From Pseudomonas peli (lineage in GTDB: Bacteria > Pseudomonadota > Gammaproteobacteria > Pseudomonadales > Pseudomonadaceae), in contig NZ_FMTL01000001.1 of NCBI RefSeq assembly GCF_900099645.1, positions 1,302,001 through 1,366,000 of the forward strand: 64,000 bases of DNA. The letters run 5' to 3'. Positions 7,872 to 20,756 of the stretch are shown in pieces. The first letter of the stretch is position 1; each line of letters starts with the position of its first letter. A model generated the notes under the pieces. The model saw only the letters and a list, made by a program, of their open reading frames with translations, did not search any database and was not told the origin of the DNA. The position numbers and the translations under genes were made by a program.

Positions 7872-8939
7872 TTACTGATGGTACTGCCCAGACAACTCAT
7901 GCACCGCTTCGAAGAAGGCACGCGCATGCTCAGGATCGACTTCCGGGGTGATGCCGTGGCCAAGGTTGAACACCTGACCACTGCCATGACCATAAGCCGC
8001 GAGAATACGCCCGACTTCAGCGCGGATTGCCGCCGGGTTGGCGTACAGCACGCTCGGGTCCATGTTGCCCTGCAGCGCCACCTTGTTGCCGACACGGGCA
8101 CGGGCGCTGCCGATATCGCAGGTCCAGTCCAGGCCCAGCGCTTCGGCACCGCTATCCGCCATCGACTCCAGCCATAGGCCGCCGCCCTTGGTGAACAGAA
8201 TCACCGGCACGCGGCGACCATCGTGCTCGCGGATCAGCCCGTCGATGATCTTCTGCATATAGGCCAGGGAGAACTCCTGATACGCCGCCGCTGACAGCGA
8301 ACCGCCCCAGGAATCGAAAATCTGCACCGCCTGTGCGCCGGCCTTGATCTGCCCATTGAGGTAGGCGGTCACCGACTGCGCCAACTTGTCGAGCAACGCG
8401 TGCATGGCCTGCGGGTTGTCGTAGAGCATGGCCTTGGACTTGCGGAAGTCCTTGCTTGAGCCGCCTTCAACCATATAGGTGGCCAGGGTCCAGGGGCTGC
8501 CGGTAAAACCGATCAATGGCACGCGGCCATTCAACTCACGGCGAATGGTGCGCACGGCGTCCATCACATAACCCAGATCCTGCTCTGGATCGGGGATCGG
8601 CAGCGCTTCGATATCAGCCATGCTGCTGATGACTTTCTTGAAACGCGGGCCTTCGCCGGTTTCAAAATACAGGCCCTGGCCCATGGCGTCGGGGATGGTC
8701 AGGATGTCAGAGAACAGAATCGCCGCATCGAGCTGCGGGTAGCGGTCCAGCGGCTGGATGGTGACCTCGCAGGCCAGCTCCGGGTTCTTCATCAGCTTGA
8801 CGAAGTCACCCGCCTTGGCGCGGGTGGCGCGGTACTCAGGCAGGTAACGACCGGCCTGGCGCATCATCCACACTGGGGTGACGTCGACAGGCTGCTTGAG
8901 CAGAGCACGAAGGAAGCGGTCGTTCTTCAGGGCGGTCAT
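7872..8939 (-). CDS. hemE: Uroporphyrinogen decarboxylase
   Basis: 355 residues, normal length for HemE, from the ATG at 8939 ([14 protein letters not shown]). The enzyme takes four carboxyl groups from uroporphyrinogen III to give coproporphyrinogen III in the cytosol, without a cofactor. The invariant [10 protein letters not shown] has the substrate-binding arginines at 27 and 31; Asp78 in LFSDIL matches the essential aspartate; [17 protein letters not shown] is the family signature. It lies downstream of gltBD on the same strand, as in P. aeruginosa, but a strong terminator at 9000-9027 separates it from gltD, so it is likely transcribed on its own. Confidence 0.97.
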   Translation of the reverse strand: MTALKNDRFLRALLKQPVDVTPVWMMRQAGRYLPEYRATRAKAGDFVKLMKNPELACEVTIQPLDRYPQLDAAILFSDILTIPDAMGQGLYFETGEGPRFKKVISSMADIEALPIPDPEQDLGYVMDAVRTIRRELNGRVPLIGFTGSPWTLATYMVEGGSSKDFRKSKAMLYDNPQAMHALLDKLAQSVTAYLNGQIKAGAQAVQIFDSWGGSLSAAAYQEFSLAYMQKIIDGLIREHDGRRVPVILFTKGGGLWLESMADSGAEALGLDWTCDIGSARARVGNKVALQGNMDPSVLYANPAAIRAEVGRILAAYGHGSGQVFNLGHGITPEVDPEHARAFFEAVHELSGQYHQ

Positions 8940-8999
8940 GGCAGTTCCCGAGAAAAGTAATCGGTAAAAAAGTGCGGGCATTTTCGCAGAGCGCAAAAC

Positions 9000-9027
9000 A
9001 AAAGGCACGGCGAGTGCCGTGCCTTTT
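9000..9027. terminator. Rho-independent terminator after gltD
   Basis: A perfect 12-bp stem (AAAAGGCACGGC / GCCGTGCCTTTT) with loop GAGT. On the minus strand it ends the gltBD transcript before hemE. Confidence 0.88.
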
Positions 9028-9082
9028 ATCTATTGCGACGATTTGCCTCGCCCCAACTCTTAACTCTAAGCGTTACGAGCGA

Positions 9083-9180
9083 AGGTCAGGCAAGGCGGAA
9101 GCAGGCTAGGAAGCGGAGTGTACGAGTTGTACATGAGCATTCCGAGCCTGCTTTCAACGCAGCATGGCCGAGCGCAGTAG
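9083..9180. repeat. Palindromic intergenic element (REP-like), downstream of gltD
   Basis: The space between gltD and its terminator holds an imperfect hairpin at 9101-9151: GCAGGCT pairs with AGCCTGC, GGAA with TTCC, and TGTAC with GTACA around a GAGTT centre. The flanks (AAGGCGGAA before, CAACGCAGCATGGCCGAGCGC after) look to me like a conserved element I associate with intergenic regions of several Pseudomonas genomes. I found no second copy within this window. Whether it acts as RNA structure, protein site or mobile REP relic is not visible. Confidence 0.6.
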
Positions 9181-9181
9181 C

Positions 9182-10609
<1,428 letters not shown>

Positions 10610-10634
10610 TCATCAAACCACTTCAGGCGCATTC

Positions 10635-13600
10635 TTATTGCGGGTTGGCACGGGTGCTGGAGAGCAACGACTTCAGGCTTGCCGCCTTCGGTTTGACCAG
10701 CCAGAACTTGCGCAGGTAGTCGTCCAGGTTTTCCAGCAGGGTCGCGCCCCACTCACTCGATGTTTCCTGGACGTACTCGGCGAGCACGCGTTCCAGGTGG
10801 CTACGGTAAGCCTCCATCGACTCATTGTTGATCCGCTGAATTTCCACCAGCTCGTGGTTAACGCGGTCGTAGAAGCTGTTATCCAGATCCAGCACGTAGG
10901 CGAAACCGCCAGTCATGCCGGAGCCGAAGTTGTAGCCGGTTTTGCCCAGTACGCAGACAAAGCCGCCGGTCATGTATTCGCAGCAATGGTCGCCCGTGCC
11001 TTCAACCACGGTGTGCGCACCGGAGTTACGTACGGCGAAACGCTCGCCCGCAGTACCGGCTGCGAACAGCTTGCCGCCAGTGGCGCCGTACAGACAGGTG
11101 TTGCCGATGATGGCACTGTCCTGGGTCTTGAACGGGCTGCCTTTCGGCGGGGTGATCACCAGCTTGCCGCCGGTCATGCCCTTGCCGACGTAGTCGTTGG
11201 CGTCGCCTTCCAGGTAAAGGTTCAGACCACCGGCGTTCCACACACCGAAGCTCTGGCCCGCAGTGCCCTTGAAGCGGAAGGTGATCGGCGCCTTGGCCAT
11301 GCCCTGGTTGCCGTGTTTGCGGGCGATTTCGCCGGAGACACGGGCACCGATGGAACGGTCACAGTTGCAGATTTCCAGATCAATCTCAGCACCGCTGGCT
11401 GCCTCAATCGCCGGCTTGACCAGCTCGACCATCTTCTCGGCCAGCAGGCCTTCGTCGAACGGCGGATTGCGATCAACCAGGCAGAACTGCGGCTTGTCAG
11501 CCGGGATGTGGTCGCTGCCGAGCAGCGGCGTCAGGTCAAGATGACCCTGCTTGGCGGTTTCGCCCGGCAGCATTTCCAGCAGATCGGTACGCCCGATCAA
11601 CTCTTCCAAGCTGCGAACACCCAGCTTGGCCAGCCACTCACGGGTTTCTTCGGCGACATAGGTGAAGAAGTTCATCACCATTTCGACGGTGCCGATGAAG
11701 TGATCCTTGCGCAGCTTGTCGTTCTGCGTGGCCACGCCGGTGGCGCAGTTGTTCAGGTGACAGATGCGCAGGTATTTACAGCCCAGAGCGATCATCGGCG
11801 CAGTACCGAAGCCGAAGCTTTCGGCGCCGAGGATAGCCGCCTTGATCACGTCGAGGCCGGTTTTCAGGCCTCCGTCGGTCTGTACCCGCACCTTGCCGCG
11901 CAGGTCGTTACCGCGCAGGGTCTGATGGGTTTCGGCCAGGCCGAGTTCCCACGGCGCACCGGCGTACTTGATCGAGGTCAGCGGCGATGCGCCGGTACCA
12001 CCGTCGTAACCGGAGATGGTAATCAGGTCGGCATAGGCCTTGGCCACACCGGCGGCGATGGTGCCGACACCGGCTTCCGCCACCAGCTTGACCGACACCA
12101 GAGCGACCGGGTTGACCTGCTTGAGGTCATAGATCAGCTGCGCCAGGTCTTCGATGGAATAGATGTCATGGTGCGGCGGTGGCGAAATCAGGGTCACGCC
12201 CGGCACTGCGTAACGCAGCTTGGCGATCAGACCGTTGACCTTGCCGCCCGGCAGCTGGCCGCCCTCACCGGGCTTGGCGCCCTGAGCAACCTTGATCTGC
12301 AGCACTTCGGCGTTGACCAGATATTCCGGGGTTACACCGAAACGGCCGGTTGCCACTTGCTTGATCTTCGAGCTGCGCACGGTGCCGTAACGGGCCGGGT
12401 CTTCACCGCCCTCACCGGAGTTGGAGCGCGCGCCCAGACGGTTCATCGCCTCGGCAATGGCTTCGTGCGCCTCAGGCGACAATGCACCCAGCGAGATACC
12501 TGCCGAGTCAAAACGCTTGAGAATCTCGCCCAGCGGCTCAACCTGATCCAGTGCGATTGGCTGGTCTGCCAGCTTCAGTTTCAGCAGGTCGCGCAGCATC
12601 GACACCGGACGGGTGTCGACCAGCGTGGTGTATTCCTTGAATTTCTCGTAGCTGCCCTGCTGCACAGCCGCCTGCAGGGTGTTGACCACATCCGGGTTGT
12701 AGGCGTGGTACTCGCCGCCGTAAACGAACTTGAGCAGGCCGCCTTGCTGGATCGACTTGCGCGCGTTCCAGGCTTCGGCCGCGAGCAGCTTCTGCTCGTT
12801 TTCGATATCGACGAAGCGCGCGCCCTTGATGCGGCTGGCCACACCACGGAAGCACAGCTCGGTAACGTCATCGGCCAGGCCGACTGCTTCAAACAGCTGC
12901 GCACCACGATAAGAAGCAACAGTGGAGATACCCATCTTCGACAGGATCTTCAGCAGGCCTTTGGAGATGCCTTTGCGGTAGTGCTTGAACACTTCATACA
13001 GATCGCCCAGCACTTCGCCAGTGCGGATCAAGTCGCCCAGCACTTCGTAAGCCAAGAACGGGTAAACGGCCGACGCGCCAAAGCCGAGCAGCACCGCATA
13101 GTGATGCGGATCGCGGGCAGTCGCAGTCTCGACCAGGATGTTGCAGTCGCAACGCAGACCTTTTTCGGTCAGGCGGTGGTGAATCGCACCGGTGACCAGC
13201 GAGGCGTGAGCCGGCAGCTTGCCTGGAGCAATGTGGCGGTCAGACAGAACCAGCAGCACCTTACCGGCACGCACCGCTTCTTCAGCCTGATCGGCCATGT
13301 TGCGCACAGCAGCTTCCAGGCCAATCGACTCGTCGTAGTTCATATCGATCAGCTGACGCTCGAAACCTGGGCGATCCAGGTTCATCAAGGCGCGCCACTT
13401 GGCTGGTGAAATCACCGGGCTGCTGAGAATCACCCGCGCAGCATGCTCTGGCGACTCTTCGAAGATATTGCGCTCGGCACCGAGGCAGATCTCCAACGAC
13501 ATGACGATGGCTTCACGCAGCGGGTCGATCGGCGGGTTGGTAACCTGAGCGAACTGCTGACGGAAATAGTCGTACGGCGAGCGCACGCGCTGGCTGAGCA

Positions 13601-15083
13601 CGGCCATCGGCGTGTCATCGCCCATGGAGCCTACTGCTTCCTGGCCTTGTTCGCCCAGTGGACGCAGCACCTGATCACGCTCCTCGAAGGTGACCTGGTA
13701 CATCTTCATGTACTGCTTGAGCTGGTCGACGTCGTAGAACGCCGAACCATGGTCGCGGTCTTCCAGGGTCGCCTGAATGCGCTGGGCACTCTTGCGCATC
13801 CACTGCTTGTAGGGATGGCGCGACTTCAGACGGTTGTCGATATCGTCGCTGCCGAGGATCTGCCCGGTTTCGGTGTCCACCGCCAGGATTTGCCCAGGGC
13901 CTACGCGGCCCTTGGCCAAGACGTCCTCGGGTGCGTAGTTCCACACGCCGATTTCCGAGGCCAGGGTGATGTAGCCGTTCTTGGTGGTGACCCAGCGCGC
14001 AGGACGCAGGCCGTTACGGTCGAGCAGGCACACGGCATGGCGGCCATCGGTGAGTACCACACCGGCCGGACCATCCCAGGGCTCCATGTGCATGGAGTTG
14101 TATTCGTAGAACGCGCGCAGGTCGGCGTCCATGGTTTCAACGTTCTGCCACGCAGGCGGAATGATCATACGCACGCCGCGGAACAGGTCGATGCCGCCGG
14201 TAACCATCAGCTCAAGCATGTTGTCCATGCTCGAGGAGTCGGAACCCACGCGGTTGACCAGCGGGCCGAGTTCTTCGAGATCGAAGATCTGGTCGTTGGC
14301 GAACTTCATACGGCGCGCCTGCGCCCAGTTACGGTTGCCGGTGATGGTGTTGATTTCACCGTTGTGCGCCAAGAAGCGGAACGGCTGAGCCAGCGGCCAC
14401 TTCGGCAAGGTGTTGGTGGAGAAGCGCTGGTGGAATACGCAAATGGCGGTCTGCAAACGCTCGTCACCCAGGTCCGGGTAGAACTGCTGCAGGTCGGCCG
14501 GCATCATCAGGCCTTTGTAGATGATGGTCTTGTGCGAAAAGCTGCAGATGTAGTGATCGCTGTCAGCGGCGTTGGCCACCGAGGAGCGACGACGGGCGCT
14601 GAACAGCTTGATCGCAAACTCCTGATCGGACAGACCTTCGCCGCCGATAAACACCTGCTCGATCTGTGGCAGACGCTCAAGCGCTAAGCGGCCAAGTACG
14701 CTGGTGTCGATTGGCACTTTGCGCCAGCCGACCAGGCTCAGGCCGGCAGCGAGAATCTCGCGATTCATGTTTTCGCGGGCCGCTTCAGCCTTCACTGGAT
14801 CTTGGTTGAGGAACACCATGCCGACGGCGTACTGCTTAGGCAGCTCGGCGGCAAAGTGCTGCTGGGCCATGGCCCGCAGGAAAGCATCAGGCTTCTGGAT
14901 CAGCAGACCGCAACCGTCACCGGTCTTACCGTCGGCGTTGATCCCGCCACGGTGGGTCATGCATGTCAGGGCTTCAATCGCGGTCTGCAGCAGGTGATGG
15001 CTAGCCTCACCCTGCATATGGGCGATAAGGCCGAAGCCGCAGTTATCCTTGAACTCATCAGGACGGTACAAACCTGCTTTCAT
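10635..15083 (-). CDS. gltB: Glutamate synthase (NADPH) large subunit
   Basis: 1,482 residues from the ATG at 15083. The short leader [14 protein letters not shown] precedes Cys15, which should become the N-terminal nucleophile of the class II glutaminase domain after processing, as in other GltB proteins. The glutaminase part is followed by the central domain and the FMN-binding synthase domain; [12 protein letters not shown] at about residue 1,100 supplies the three Cys of the [3Fe-4S] cluster; the C-terminal Gly-rich GXGXG beta-helix domain ([18 protein letters not shown] and following repeats) closes the protein. It makes two glutamates from glutamine and 2-oxoglutarate. A good sigma-70-like promoter lies about 100 bases upstream. 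Confidence 0.98.
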   Translation of the reverse strand: MKAGLYRPDEFKDNCGFGLIAHMQGEASHHLLQTAIEALTCMTHRGGINADGKTGDGCGLLIQKPDAFLRAMAQQHFAAELPKQYAVGMVFLNQDPVKAEAARENMNREILAAGLSLVGWRKVPIDTSVLGRLALERLPQIEQVFIGGEGLSDQEFAIKLFSARRRSSVANAADSDHYICSFSHKTIIYKGLMMPADLQQFYPDLGDERLQTAICVFHQRFSTNTLPKWPLAQPFRFLAHNGEINTITGNRNWAQARRMKFANDQIFDLEELGPLVNRVGSDSSSMDNMLELMVTGGIDLFRGVRMIIPPAWQNVETMDADLRAFYEYNSMHMEPWDGPAGVVLTDGRHAVCLLDRNGLRPARWVTTKNGYITLASEIGVWNYAPEDVLAKGRVGPGQILAVDTETGQILGSDDIDNRLKSRHPYKQWMRKSAQRIQATLEDRDHGSAFYDVDQLKQYMKMYQVTFEERDQVLRPLGEQGQEAVGSMGDDTPMAVLSQRVRSPYDYFRQQFAQVTNPPIDPLREAIVMSLEICLGAERNIFEESPEHAARVILSSPVISPAKWRALMNLDRPGFERQLIDMNYDESIGLEAAVRNMADQAEEAVRAGKVLLVLSDRHIAPGKLPAHASLVTGAIHHRLTEKGLRCDCNILVETATARDPHHYAVLLGFGASAVYPFLAYEVLGDLIRTGEVLGDLYEVFKHYRKGISKGLLKILSKMGISTVASYRGAQLFEAVGLADDVTELCFRGVASRIKGARFVDIENEQKLLAAEAWNARKSIQQGGLLKFVYGGEYHAYNPDVVNTLQAAVQQGSYEKFKEYTTLVDTRPVSMLRDLLKLKLADQPIALDQVEPLGEILKRFDSAGISLGALSPEAHEAIAEAMNRLGARSNSGEGGEDPARYGTVRSSKIKQVATGRFGVTPEYLVNAEVLQIKVAQGAKPGEGGQLPGGKVNGLIAKLRYAVPGVTLISPPPHHDIYSIEDLAQLIYDLKQVNPVALVSVKLVAEAGVGTIAAGVAKAYADLITISGYDGGTGASPLTSIKYAGAPWELGLAETHQTLRGNDLRGKVRVQTDGGLKTGLDVIKAAILGAESFGFGTAPMIALGCKYLRICHLNNCATGVATQNDKLRKDHFIGTVEMVMNFFTYVAEETREWLAKLGVRSLEELIGRTDLLEMLPGETAKQGHLDLTPLLGSDHIPADKPQFCLVDRNPPFDEGLLAEKMVELVKPAIEAASGAEIDLEICNCDRSIGARVSGEIARKHGNQGMAKAPITFRFKGTAGQSFGVWNAGGLNLYLEGDANDYVGKGMTGGKLVITPPKGSPFKTQDSAIIGNTCLYGATGGKLFAAGTAGERFAVRNSGAHTVVEGTGDHCCEYMTGGFVCVLGKTGYNFGSGMTGGFAYVLDLDNSFYDRVNHELVEIQRINNESMEAYRSHLERVLAEYVQETSSEWGATLLENLDDYLRKFWLVKPKAASLKSLLSSTRANPQ

Positions 15084-15189
15084 AGGGACTCTCACCAGAC
15101 GGCCTATCACAAGGCAATTACTTTCTAATTCAACCACTTACCATGCGCGCAGGACTAAACCCCAGCTTTGCGCAGGCGAAAGGGCAGTT

Positions 15190-15218
15190 ATTGTACATAC
15201 CCACCTAAGCCGTCACAA
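15190..15218 (-). promoter_or_regulatory. Candidate sigma-70 promoter of gltBD
   Basis: Read on the minus strand, TTGTGA (-35; 15218-15213) and TACAAT (-10; 15195-15190) are 17 bases apart, giving a leader of roughly 100 bases before gltB. An inverted repeat CGTCAC-N8-GTGACG at 15211-15230 covers the -35 box and could be a regulator site. No regulator is assigned. Confidence 0.6.
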
Positions 15219-15267
15219 ATCTTAGTGACGAAGCCTTGAAAAAATATGTCGCGAAAACGAAGGATAA

Positions 15268-15299
15268 GACCGGAAGGTCGTGGTAGCGACCGACCGGTC
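15268..15299. repeat. Imperfect hairpin between the SPOR-protein gene and gltB
   Basis: GACCGG-AA-GGTCG (15268-15280) pairs with CGACC-GA-CCGGTC (15287-15299) around a TGGTAG loop. It lies 25 bases beyond the SPOR-protein stop. It has no clear U-tract, so it may be a weak terminator or an operator. Confidence 0.4.
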
Positions 15300-15323
15300 A
15301 GCGCAAGCGCTGAAGTGTATCAA

Positions 15324-16904
15324 CTAGCGCGCCTGAGCAATCTCTTGCTGAATCCCGGCGAAGTTACGCGGCCAGGGCTTACCAGCCTGCACCTTCGCAG
15401 GCAGGGTACGCAAGGCCGCTTGCGCCGCATCACGCGTGGCAAAGCTGCCATAGGTGACCACGTACAGCGGCTTACCCTGATGCTGCTTCTTGAAATAGTG
15501 GTAATCCGCACCGTTGGCTTTTACAAACGCCTGAGCACCGCTCTCTAAACGCGCACCGAGAATCTGCAGGGTATAACGCGAGCCCGTCTGCGCAGCATAC
15601 CAATCACCACCAGCCGCCGGCTTGGCCGCAGGGGGCGGAGCTTTCGGCTTTGCTGGCGACGGCGCCGCTGTGACCACTGGCGCAACCGGTTTGACCACAG
15701 GCGCAGCAGGCGGAGCAACCACAGGTGCCACCTTAACCGGTTCAGGCACCACAGGCGCCACCGGAACACTTGCTGACACTGCCGGCTCAGGCGCGATATC
15801 CGCAACGCCTGACACGCCCGCAGCGTCAGCTTCTTCAGCGCCACTCAAACCGGCGGCCTGCGCCAAAGGCTCACGAATCACCGGCTGCGCTTCGCCTACC
15901 AAAGGCAGCGGAAGTGGCTGATTGGCACCCTCAAATTGAATCGCCGGCGCAACCGCCGGAGCAGCTGTCGCGCCCGACTCCGCAACCACGGCAGACAGAG
16001 GAGTTTCACCGAGTGGCAACTGTGCAATCACCGGCGCATCAATATCCTCAACCACCCGACCTTGCATAAACCAGGCAGCCAGCACGCCGATCGCCACCAC
16101 ACAAAGGGCCAGCAAATGCTTGCGCGGCAAACTGAAGGAAAAACCACCACGACTTGCCGCACCACGCTGCGCCAACATCGCCTCAACCAGCGACTCACGC
16201 GCAACCTGATTGATTACGCCCGGCCAGCCGGAAGATTGCTCATGAATATCGGCAACCTGGTCATCACTCAACACCTCAATGCCCTGCCCCGCACCCTCAA
16301 GACGCTGAGCCAGATACTCGCGCGTCTCATCCTCGCTATAGGGCTGCAACTCGATGACATGAAAGCACTCATCACCCGCAGCCACACGCTCAAGCCGCGG
16401 CAGCAGCTGCGAATCAGCAAACAGAAAAACATGCGGGCGCCCCTCCGCATTGCCAACCGCCAGACTCAGCAAGCTGGTCAAGGCCGCATCACTGAGGTCT
16501 TCAGCATCATCCACCAGCACATAGACCTCCTGCCCGGTCAGCGCTAATTGCCCAACCTGTGCAAGAATGGCCGGCAGCTCTGGCCGCTGCACCTGCAACC
16601 CCTGCGCGACCTGACGCAAAATGCTCGCGGGATCCGAAGCGCCCTTGGCTGACACCACAACACTCTGCACTGCCTGCTTATTGGTACTCGCTACCAGCGC
16701 CTGGCGGAGCAGGGTCTTGCCACTGCCTTCCGGCCCACTGACCACCAGCAACAACTGACTGTAACGCGCCAGATGGTGCAACTGACCCAGCACTGGCTTG
16801 CGCTGGGCAGGGAAAAACTTGAACCCCGGCACCCTCGAAGCGAAAGGGTCATGGGTGAAGTGGTAATGATCGAGAAACGCCTCGTCAGCATGCAGACTTG
16901 TCAT
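15324..16904 (-). CDS. AAA-type ATPase with SPOR domain, DamX-like (PA5037-like)
   Basis: 526 residues from the ATG at 16904. An N-terminal ExeA-like ATPase domain has Walker A GPEGSGKT at 57-64 and a Walker B-like VYVLVDDAEDL near 127-137. A single membrane helix follows (about 264-280), then a long Pro/Ala-rich linker (about 290-435) and a C-terminal SPOR domain (about 445-520) that should bind denuded peptidoglycan at the septum. Topology is therefore a cytoplasmic ATPase joined to a periplasmic cell-wall sensor. It sits 10 bases after aroB at the end of the pil-aro run, the same place as PA5037. A role at division or in coupling pilus or wall assembly is inferred. Confidence 0.85.
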   Translation of the reverse strand: MTSLHADEAFLDHYHFTHDPFASRVPGFKFFPAQRKPVLGQLHHLARYSQLLLVVSGPEGSGKTLLRQALVASTNKQAVQSVVVSAKGASDPASILRQVAQGLQVQRPELPAILAQVGQLALTGQEVYVLVDDAEDLSDAALTSLLSLAVGNAEGRPHVFLFADSQLLPRLERVAAGDECFHVIELQPYSEDETREYLAQRLEGAGQGIEVLSDDQVADIHEQSSGWPGVINQVARESLVEAMLAQRGAASRGGFSFSLPRKHLLALCVVAIGVLAAWFMQGRVVEDIDAPVIAQLPLGETPLSAVVAESGATAAPAVAPAIQFEGANQPLPLPLVGEAQPVIREPLAQAAGLSGAEEADAAGVSGVADIAPEPAVSASVPVAPVVPEPVKVAPVVAPPAAPVVKPVAPVVTAAPSPAKPKAPPPAAKPAAGGDWYAAQTGSRYTLQILGARLESGAQAFVKANGADYHYFKKQHQGKPLYVVTYGSFATRDAAQAALRTLPAKVQAGKPWPRNFAGIQQEIAQAR

Positions 16905-16914
16905 GGGACACTCG

Positions 16915-18018
16915 TTAATTTTTAAGCTGAGCCAGCTGCGCCGCATAGTCTGCGTTCAGCGTGGCATTCAAAATTTCCCGGGGAAAATCACCGGTTACAA
17001 CCGCCTCACCCAAACCACGCAACAACACCAGACGCAGCTTGCCATCAAGGACTTTCTTGTCGACCGCCATATGCTCCATAAAATCCTCAGGCGTCATATC
17101 CTCAGGTGGAACAACCGGCAACCCTGCAGCCATAAACAACCGAACAGCACGCTCGCGTTCGGGCTTGCTAATCCAGCCCAACCGCTCAGACATATCCAAC
17201 GCCATGACAGTACCCGCCGCCACCGCCTCACCATGCAGCCACGAACCATAGCCTTGGTGCGTCTCGATGGCATGGCCGAAGGTGTGCCCAAGATTCAACG
17301 TAGCGCGCACACCTGACTCACGCTCATCCGCCGCAACCACACGGGCTTTGGCCGCGCAGGAATGAGCAATTGCAGCAGTCAGGGCCTCCTGATCTAGCGC
17401 GCGCAATGCTGGCATATGCGCCTCAAGCCAGGACAGGAAGGGCTCATCACAGATCAAACCGTACTTAATCACCTCAGCCAAACCGGCTGACAATTCTCGA
17501 GCGGGCAAGGTAGCGAGCGTAGCAGTATCGATCAACACAGCTTGCGGCTGGTAAAAGGCACCCACCATATTCTTACCCAACGGGTGGTTGATGCCGGTTT
17601 TGCCGCCAACCGACGAATCGACCTGAGACAGCAATGTTGTTGGTACCTGAATGAAATTGACACCGCGCTGGTAACACGACGCCGCAAACCCCGCCATATC
17701 ACCAATTACGCCGCCCCCTAGAGCAATCACGGTCGTGCGCCGGTCATGCCGTGCACCTAGCAACCCGTCAAAAATCAGCTGCAGGGTTTCCCAGGTTTTG
17801 TAACTTTCGCCATCAGGCAAAACCACAGAAGTTACGGCAAAACCAGTAAGCGAGCGTTCAAGCGCGGCTAGATATAGGGGAGCAACTGTCTCATTGGTTA
17901 CGATCGCGACTTGACGACCAACAATGTGGGCCGCCAACACATCATCACGAGCCAATAGCTCGCCCCCGATATAGATCGGGTAGCTGCGCTCACCAAGATC
18001 GACATGAAGAGTTTGCAT
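16915..18018 (-). CDS. aroB: 3-dehydroquinate synthase
   Basis: 367 residues from the ATG at 18018 ([18 protein letters not shown]); a start six codons upstream is possible but unusual for the family. The NAD- and zinc-dependent enzyme turns DAHP into 3-dehydroquinate, the second step of the shikimate pathway. Signatures seen: [47 protein letters not shown], and the zinc-ligand stretch [11 protein letters not shown]. It follows aroK by 51 bases on the same strand. Confidence 0.97.
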   Translation of the reverse strand: MQTLHVDLGERSYPIYIGGELLARDDVLAAHIVGRQVAIVTNETVAPLYLAALERSLTGFAVTSVVLPDGESYKTWETLQLIFDGLLGARHDRRTTVIALGGGVIGDMAGFAASCYQRGVNFIQVPTTLLSQVDSSVGGKTGINHPLGKNMVGAFYQPQAVLIDTATLATLPARELSAGLAEVIKYGLICDEPFLSWLEAHMPALRALDQEALTAAIAHSCAAKARVVAADERESGVRATLNLGHTFGHAIETHQGYGSWLHGEAVAAGTVMALDMSERLGWISKPERERAVRLFMAAGLPVVPPEDMTPEDFMEHMAVDKKVLDGKLRLVLLRGLGEAVVTGDFPREILNATLNADYAAQLAQLKN

Positions 18019-18069
18019 AGAGCCCCCAAGTTTCAAAGAGGCCTAGGATAGCGCAGTTCAGCCTGCGCT

Positions 18070-18588
18070 TTAACGGGGAGAAAGCGCCTCAAGACGCTCA
18101 AGGATCTCTTGTACCACCAGACGAGGGGCACGCTCGTCAGTTTCGACCACTACGTCGGCGATTTCACGGTAAAGCGGATCACGAACTGCCAACAGATCAG
18201 CCAGAACCTTACCCGGATCCGCCGCCCGCAACAGTGGACGATTACGATCACGTGAAGTGCGATCCACCTGCTGCTCGACAGACGCATGCAGATAGACCAC
18301 ATGTCCACCGCGCCTAAGGGCAACACGGTTTTCAGCACGCATTACCGCACCGCCGCCGGTGGCAAGCACCATACCATCGACATCGCAAAGGTCTGCGATC
18401 ACCGCCTGCTCACGCTCACGAAATCCCTGCTCACCTTCAACATCAAAGATCCAGGGAATATCTGCGCCCGTACGCTGCTCAATCTCTTTATCAGAGTCTT
18501 TGAACGGCAACCGCAACTCTTTAGCAAGCAAACGCCCGATGGTGCTTTTACCAGCACCCATCGGGCCAACAAGAATCAAATTCCGCAC
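18070..18588 (-). CDS. aroK: Shikimate kinase
   Basis: 172 residues. Walker A GPMGAGKS is at 8-15; [12 protein letters not shown] carries the shikimate-binding Asp, and TGGGAVMR the Gly-rich shikimate loop; the lid segment [12 protein letters not shown] is present. It phosphorylates shikimate with ATP at the fifth step of aromatic amino-acid synthesis. Only four bases separate it from the pilQ stop, so it is transcribed with the pilus genes, an arrangement shared widely by gammaproteobacteria. Confidence 0.97.
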   Translation of the reverse strand: MRNLILVGPMGAGKSTIGRLLAKELRLPFKDSDKEIEQRTGADIPWIFDVEGEQGFREREQAVIADLCDVDGMVLATGGGAVMRAENRVALRRGGHVVYLHASVEQQVDRTSRDRNRPLLRAADPGKVLADLLAVRDPLYREIADVVVETDERAPRLVVQEILERLEALSPR

Positions 18589-18592
18589 TGAA

Positions 18593-20701
18593 TCAGCGAC
18601 TCACCGCGATGGTTTGATTGTTCATAATGCGAGGAGTCAGAAATATAAGTAGCTCAGACTTTTTATCCTGCACCAAGTCGCGCCGGAAGAGGCGACCTAA
18701 ATATGGAAGATCTCCCAAGAACGGAACCTTATCTACCGATTTAGACTGAGTATTAGAAAAAACACCGCCAATTACAATTGTTTCACCATCAGCAACAAGA
18801 ACCTTAGCATTAACCTCATTTTTATTGATTGATGGCACACCGCCTGTTGCTGCAGCTTGCGAAAAATCAGGCGCGTCTTTAGTTACCTTAACCTCAATTA
18901 TTACGCGATTATCTGGCGTAATTTGGGGCGTAACCTCAAGAGATAGAGCGGCTTGCTTAAAAGATGTACTTGTTGCACCGCTGGAACTGGCCTCCTGATA
19001 AGGCACTTCAGAACCTTTCAAAATCTTTGCTGTCTCCTTGTCTGCTGTAACAACTTTAGGCTGGGAGACGACCTCGCCAGAGCCCGTTTTTTCCATAGCG
19101 CTCAACTGAAGATCCAAAATAACGTTATCTGTAACAAAACCGATACCAAACCCGCTTGTCGCCGCCGCAGCCCCCAAGTCAACAAAAGGACTATTCACTG
19201 GGGAAGTCCTGAGGCCTGGAAAACGCCCAACCGTACCGCCTTCATCATTCTCCTCAACACCTAAATCTCCATCCTTGCCCCAGGCATTCCACTTATCACC
19301 AGTCCAAAAATTACCACCCCAACGGACACCGAGTGACTTATCAAAATCCACATTGGCCTCAACTATACGCGCCTCGATCATAACTTGACGGACCGGAATA
19401 TCTAGCTGAGTAACAATACGACGAAGCTCATCGATCCTTTCTTGAGTAAGCGTAACAATAAGGGTATTTGTTCTGTCGTCGAAAATAACAGAACCGCGCA
19501 TATCATCCTTAAGTGTTCCTTGCGAATCGTTATCCTCATATATTTTCGCTATATCAGATGCCTTCGCATAATTCAGTTGAATAACATCTTTACGGAGCGG
19601 AGCTAACTCAGCCACTTGTTTCTGAGCTTCTAACTCCTGCCGTTCGCGCGCCGCGATCTCGTCCGCTGGCGCGACCATCAAGACGTTACCCACTTTACGC
19701 TTATCAAGACCTTTAGTTTTCAAAACGAGATCAAGTGCTTGATCCCAAGGAACGTTTTGCAAACGCAATGTGATATTTCCAGACACAGTATCACTAGCAA
19801 CCAGATTGAGGTCAGTAAAATCAGCGATCAACTGCAGCACTGAGCGAACATCGATATCTTGAAAATTCAAAGAGAGCTTTTCGCCACTGTAGGCAAAACT
19901 CTCTTTCTTTTGCTGCTCAACATCGCTCTGACTCAATGGCTTTACACTTATAGTTAGCTTATTATCAGCCTGATAAGCTAGGTAGTCATAAAAACCAACA
20001 GGCTCGATAACTATAACAGCATCTCCACCGACCTCAGAAGAACTAACAAACTGAACAGGCGTAGCAAAATCTTTTACATCCAGCTTTACCCTCAAAGCTT
20101 CCGGAATTTCAGCCTTAGAGAACTTCAACTTAATTTTTCCGCCCTGATCCTGAATATCAGGGCTAATAGCTGAGTCCGCAAGGCCGATAATAATATTACC
20201 TTCCCCCTGATCACCTCGCTGGAAATCTATACTGTTTATTCCCTTACTAATTGATTCATACTTATCTTTCTGCGGCATTGAATCTGATCGAGCAGTACTC
20301 AAAACTGGCGCAACAGCACTAGAACGTTCGCCGACGACAACATATAAATTATTCCCTTCGGCACGTGTACTATATGGTTCCAGAGTTGTAAGATTAACTA
20401 TTAAACGAGTCCGATCTTTGGCCTCAACTACAGTTACACTACGAGCATTACCTACGCCTAGCTCGCGGTTTTTCGCACCCAGCTTATTTGACACCCCAGG
20501 CAAATCTAAGGCGATTCGAGCAGGCTGCTCGATAGTATATCCGCGTGGAGCTAGAACCGGCTCATCAAAGGTGAGCTTCAGTTCAACCCTGTCTCCCGGC
20601 AATGCCGCAACATCCAAAGTCTGTAAATTCGCAGCAAAACTAGAACCAGTGAAAATCACTGCAATGAGCGGGAGACCAAAAATAGAGAACTGATTACTCA
20701 T
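18593..20701 (-). CDS. pilQ: Type IV pilus secretin
   Basis: 702 residues, close to the usual length. A signal peptide ends near residue 23 (GSSFA). Two N-terminal AMIN-type regions (about 25-240), for peptidoglycan binding, precede a secretin/STN domain (about 274-325, [18 protein letters not shown]), an N1-type domain (about 370-440) and the membrane-forming secretin domain (about 510-690, with [15 protein letters not shown] near the end). It forms the outer-membrane ring through which the pilus passes. The gene is strikingly AT-rich for this chromosome. It follows pilP after 55 bases. Confidence 0.96.
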   Translation of the reverse strand: MSNQFSIFGLPLIAVIFTGSSFAANLQTLDVAALPGDRVELKLTFDEPVLAPRGYTIEQPARIALDLPGVSNKLGAKNRELGVGNARSVTVVEAKDRTRLIVNLTTLEPYSTRAEGNNLYVVVGERSSAVAPVLSTARSDSMPQKDKYESISKGINSIDFQRGDQGEGNIIIGLADSAISPDIQDQGGKIKLKFSKAEIPEALRVKLDVKDFATPVQFVSSSEVGGDAVIVIEPVGFYDYLAYQADNKLTISVKPLSQSDVEQQKKESFAYSGEKLSLNFQDIDVRSVLQLIADFTDLNLVASDTVSGNITLRLQNVPWDQALDLVLKTKGLDKRKVGNVLMVAPADEIAARERQELEAQKQVAELAPLRKDVIQLNYAKASDIAKIYEDNDSQGTLKDDMRGSVIFDDRTNTLIVTLTQERIDELRRIVTQLDIPVRQVMIEARIVEANVDFDKSLGVRWGGNFWTGDKWNAWGKDGDLGVEENDEGGTVGRFPGLRTSPVNSPFVDLGAAAATSGFGIGFVTDNVILDLQLSAMEKTGSGEVVSQPKVVTADKETAKILKGSEVPYQEASSSGATSTSFKQAALSLEVTPQITPDNRVIIEVKVTKDAPDFSQAAATGGVPSINKNEVNAKVLVADGETIVIGGVFSNTQSKSVDKVPFLGDLPYLGRLFRRDLVQDKKSELLIFLTPRIMNNQTIAVSR

Positions 20702-20756
20702 AATATTATTCCGCCGAGCAAATTGATTATTTTTTTCATAGTCATCACACCCTTAA

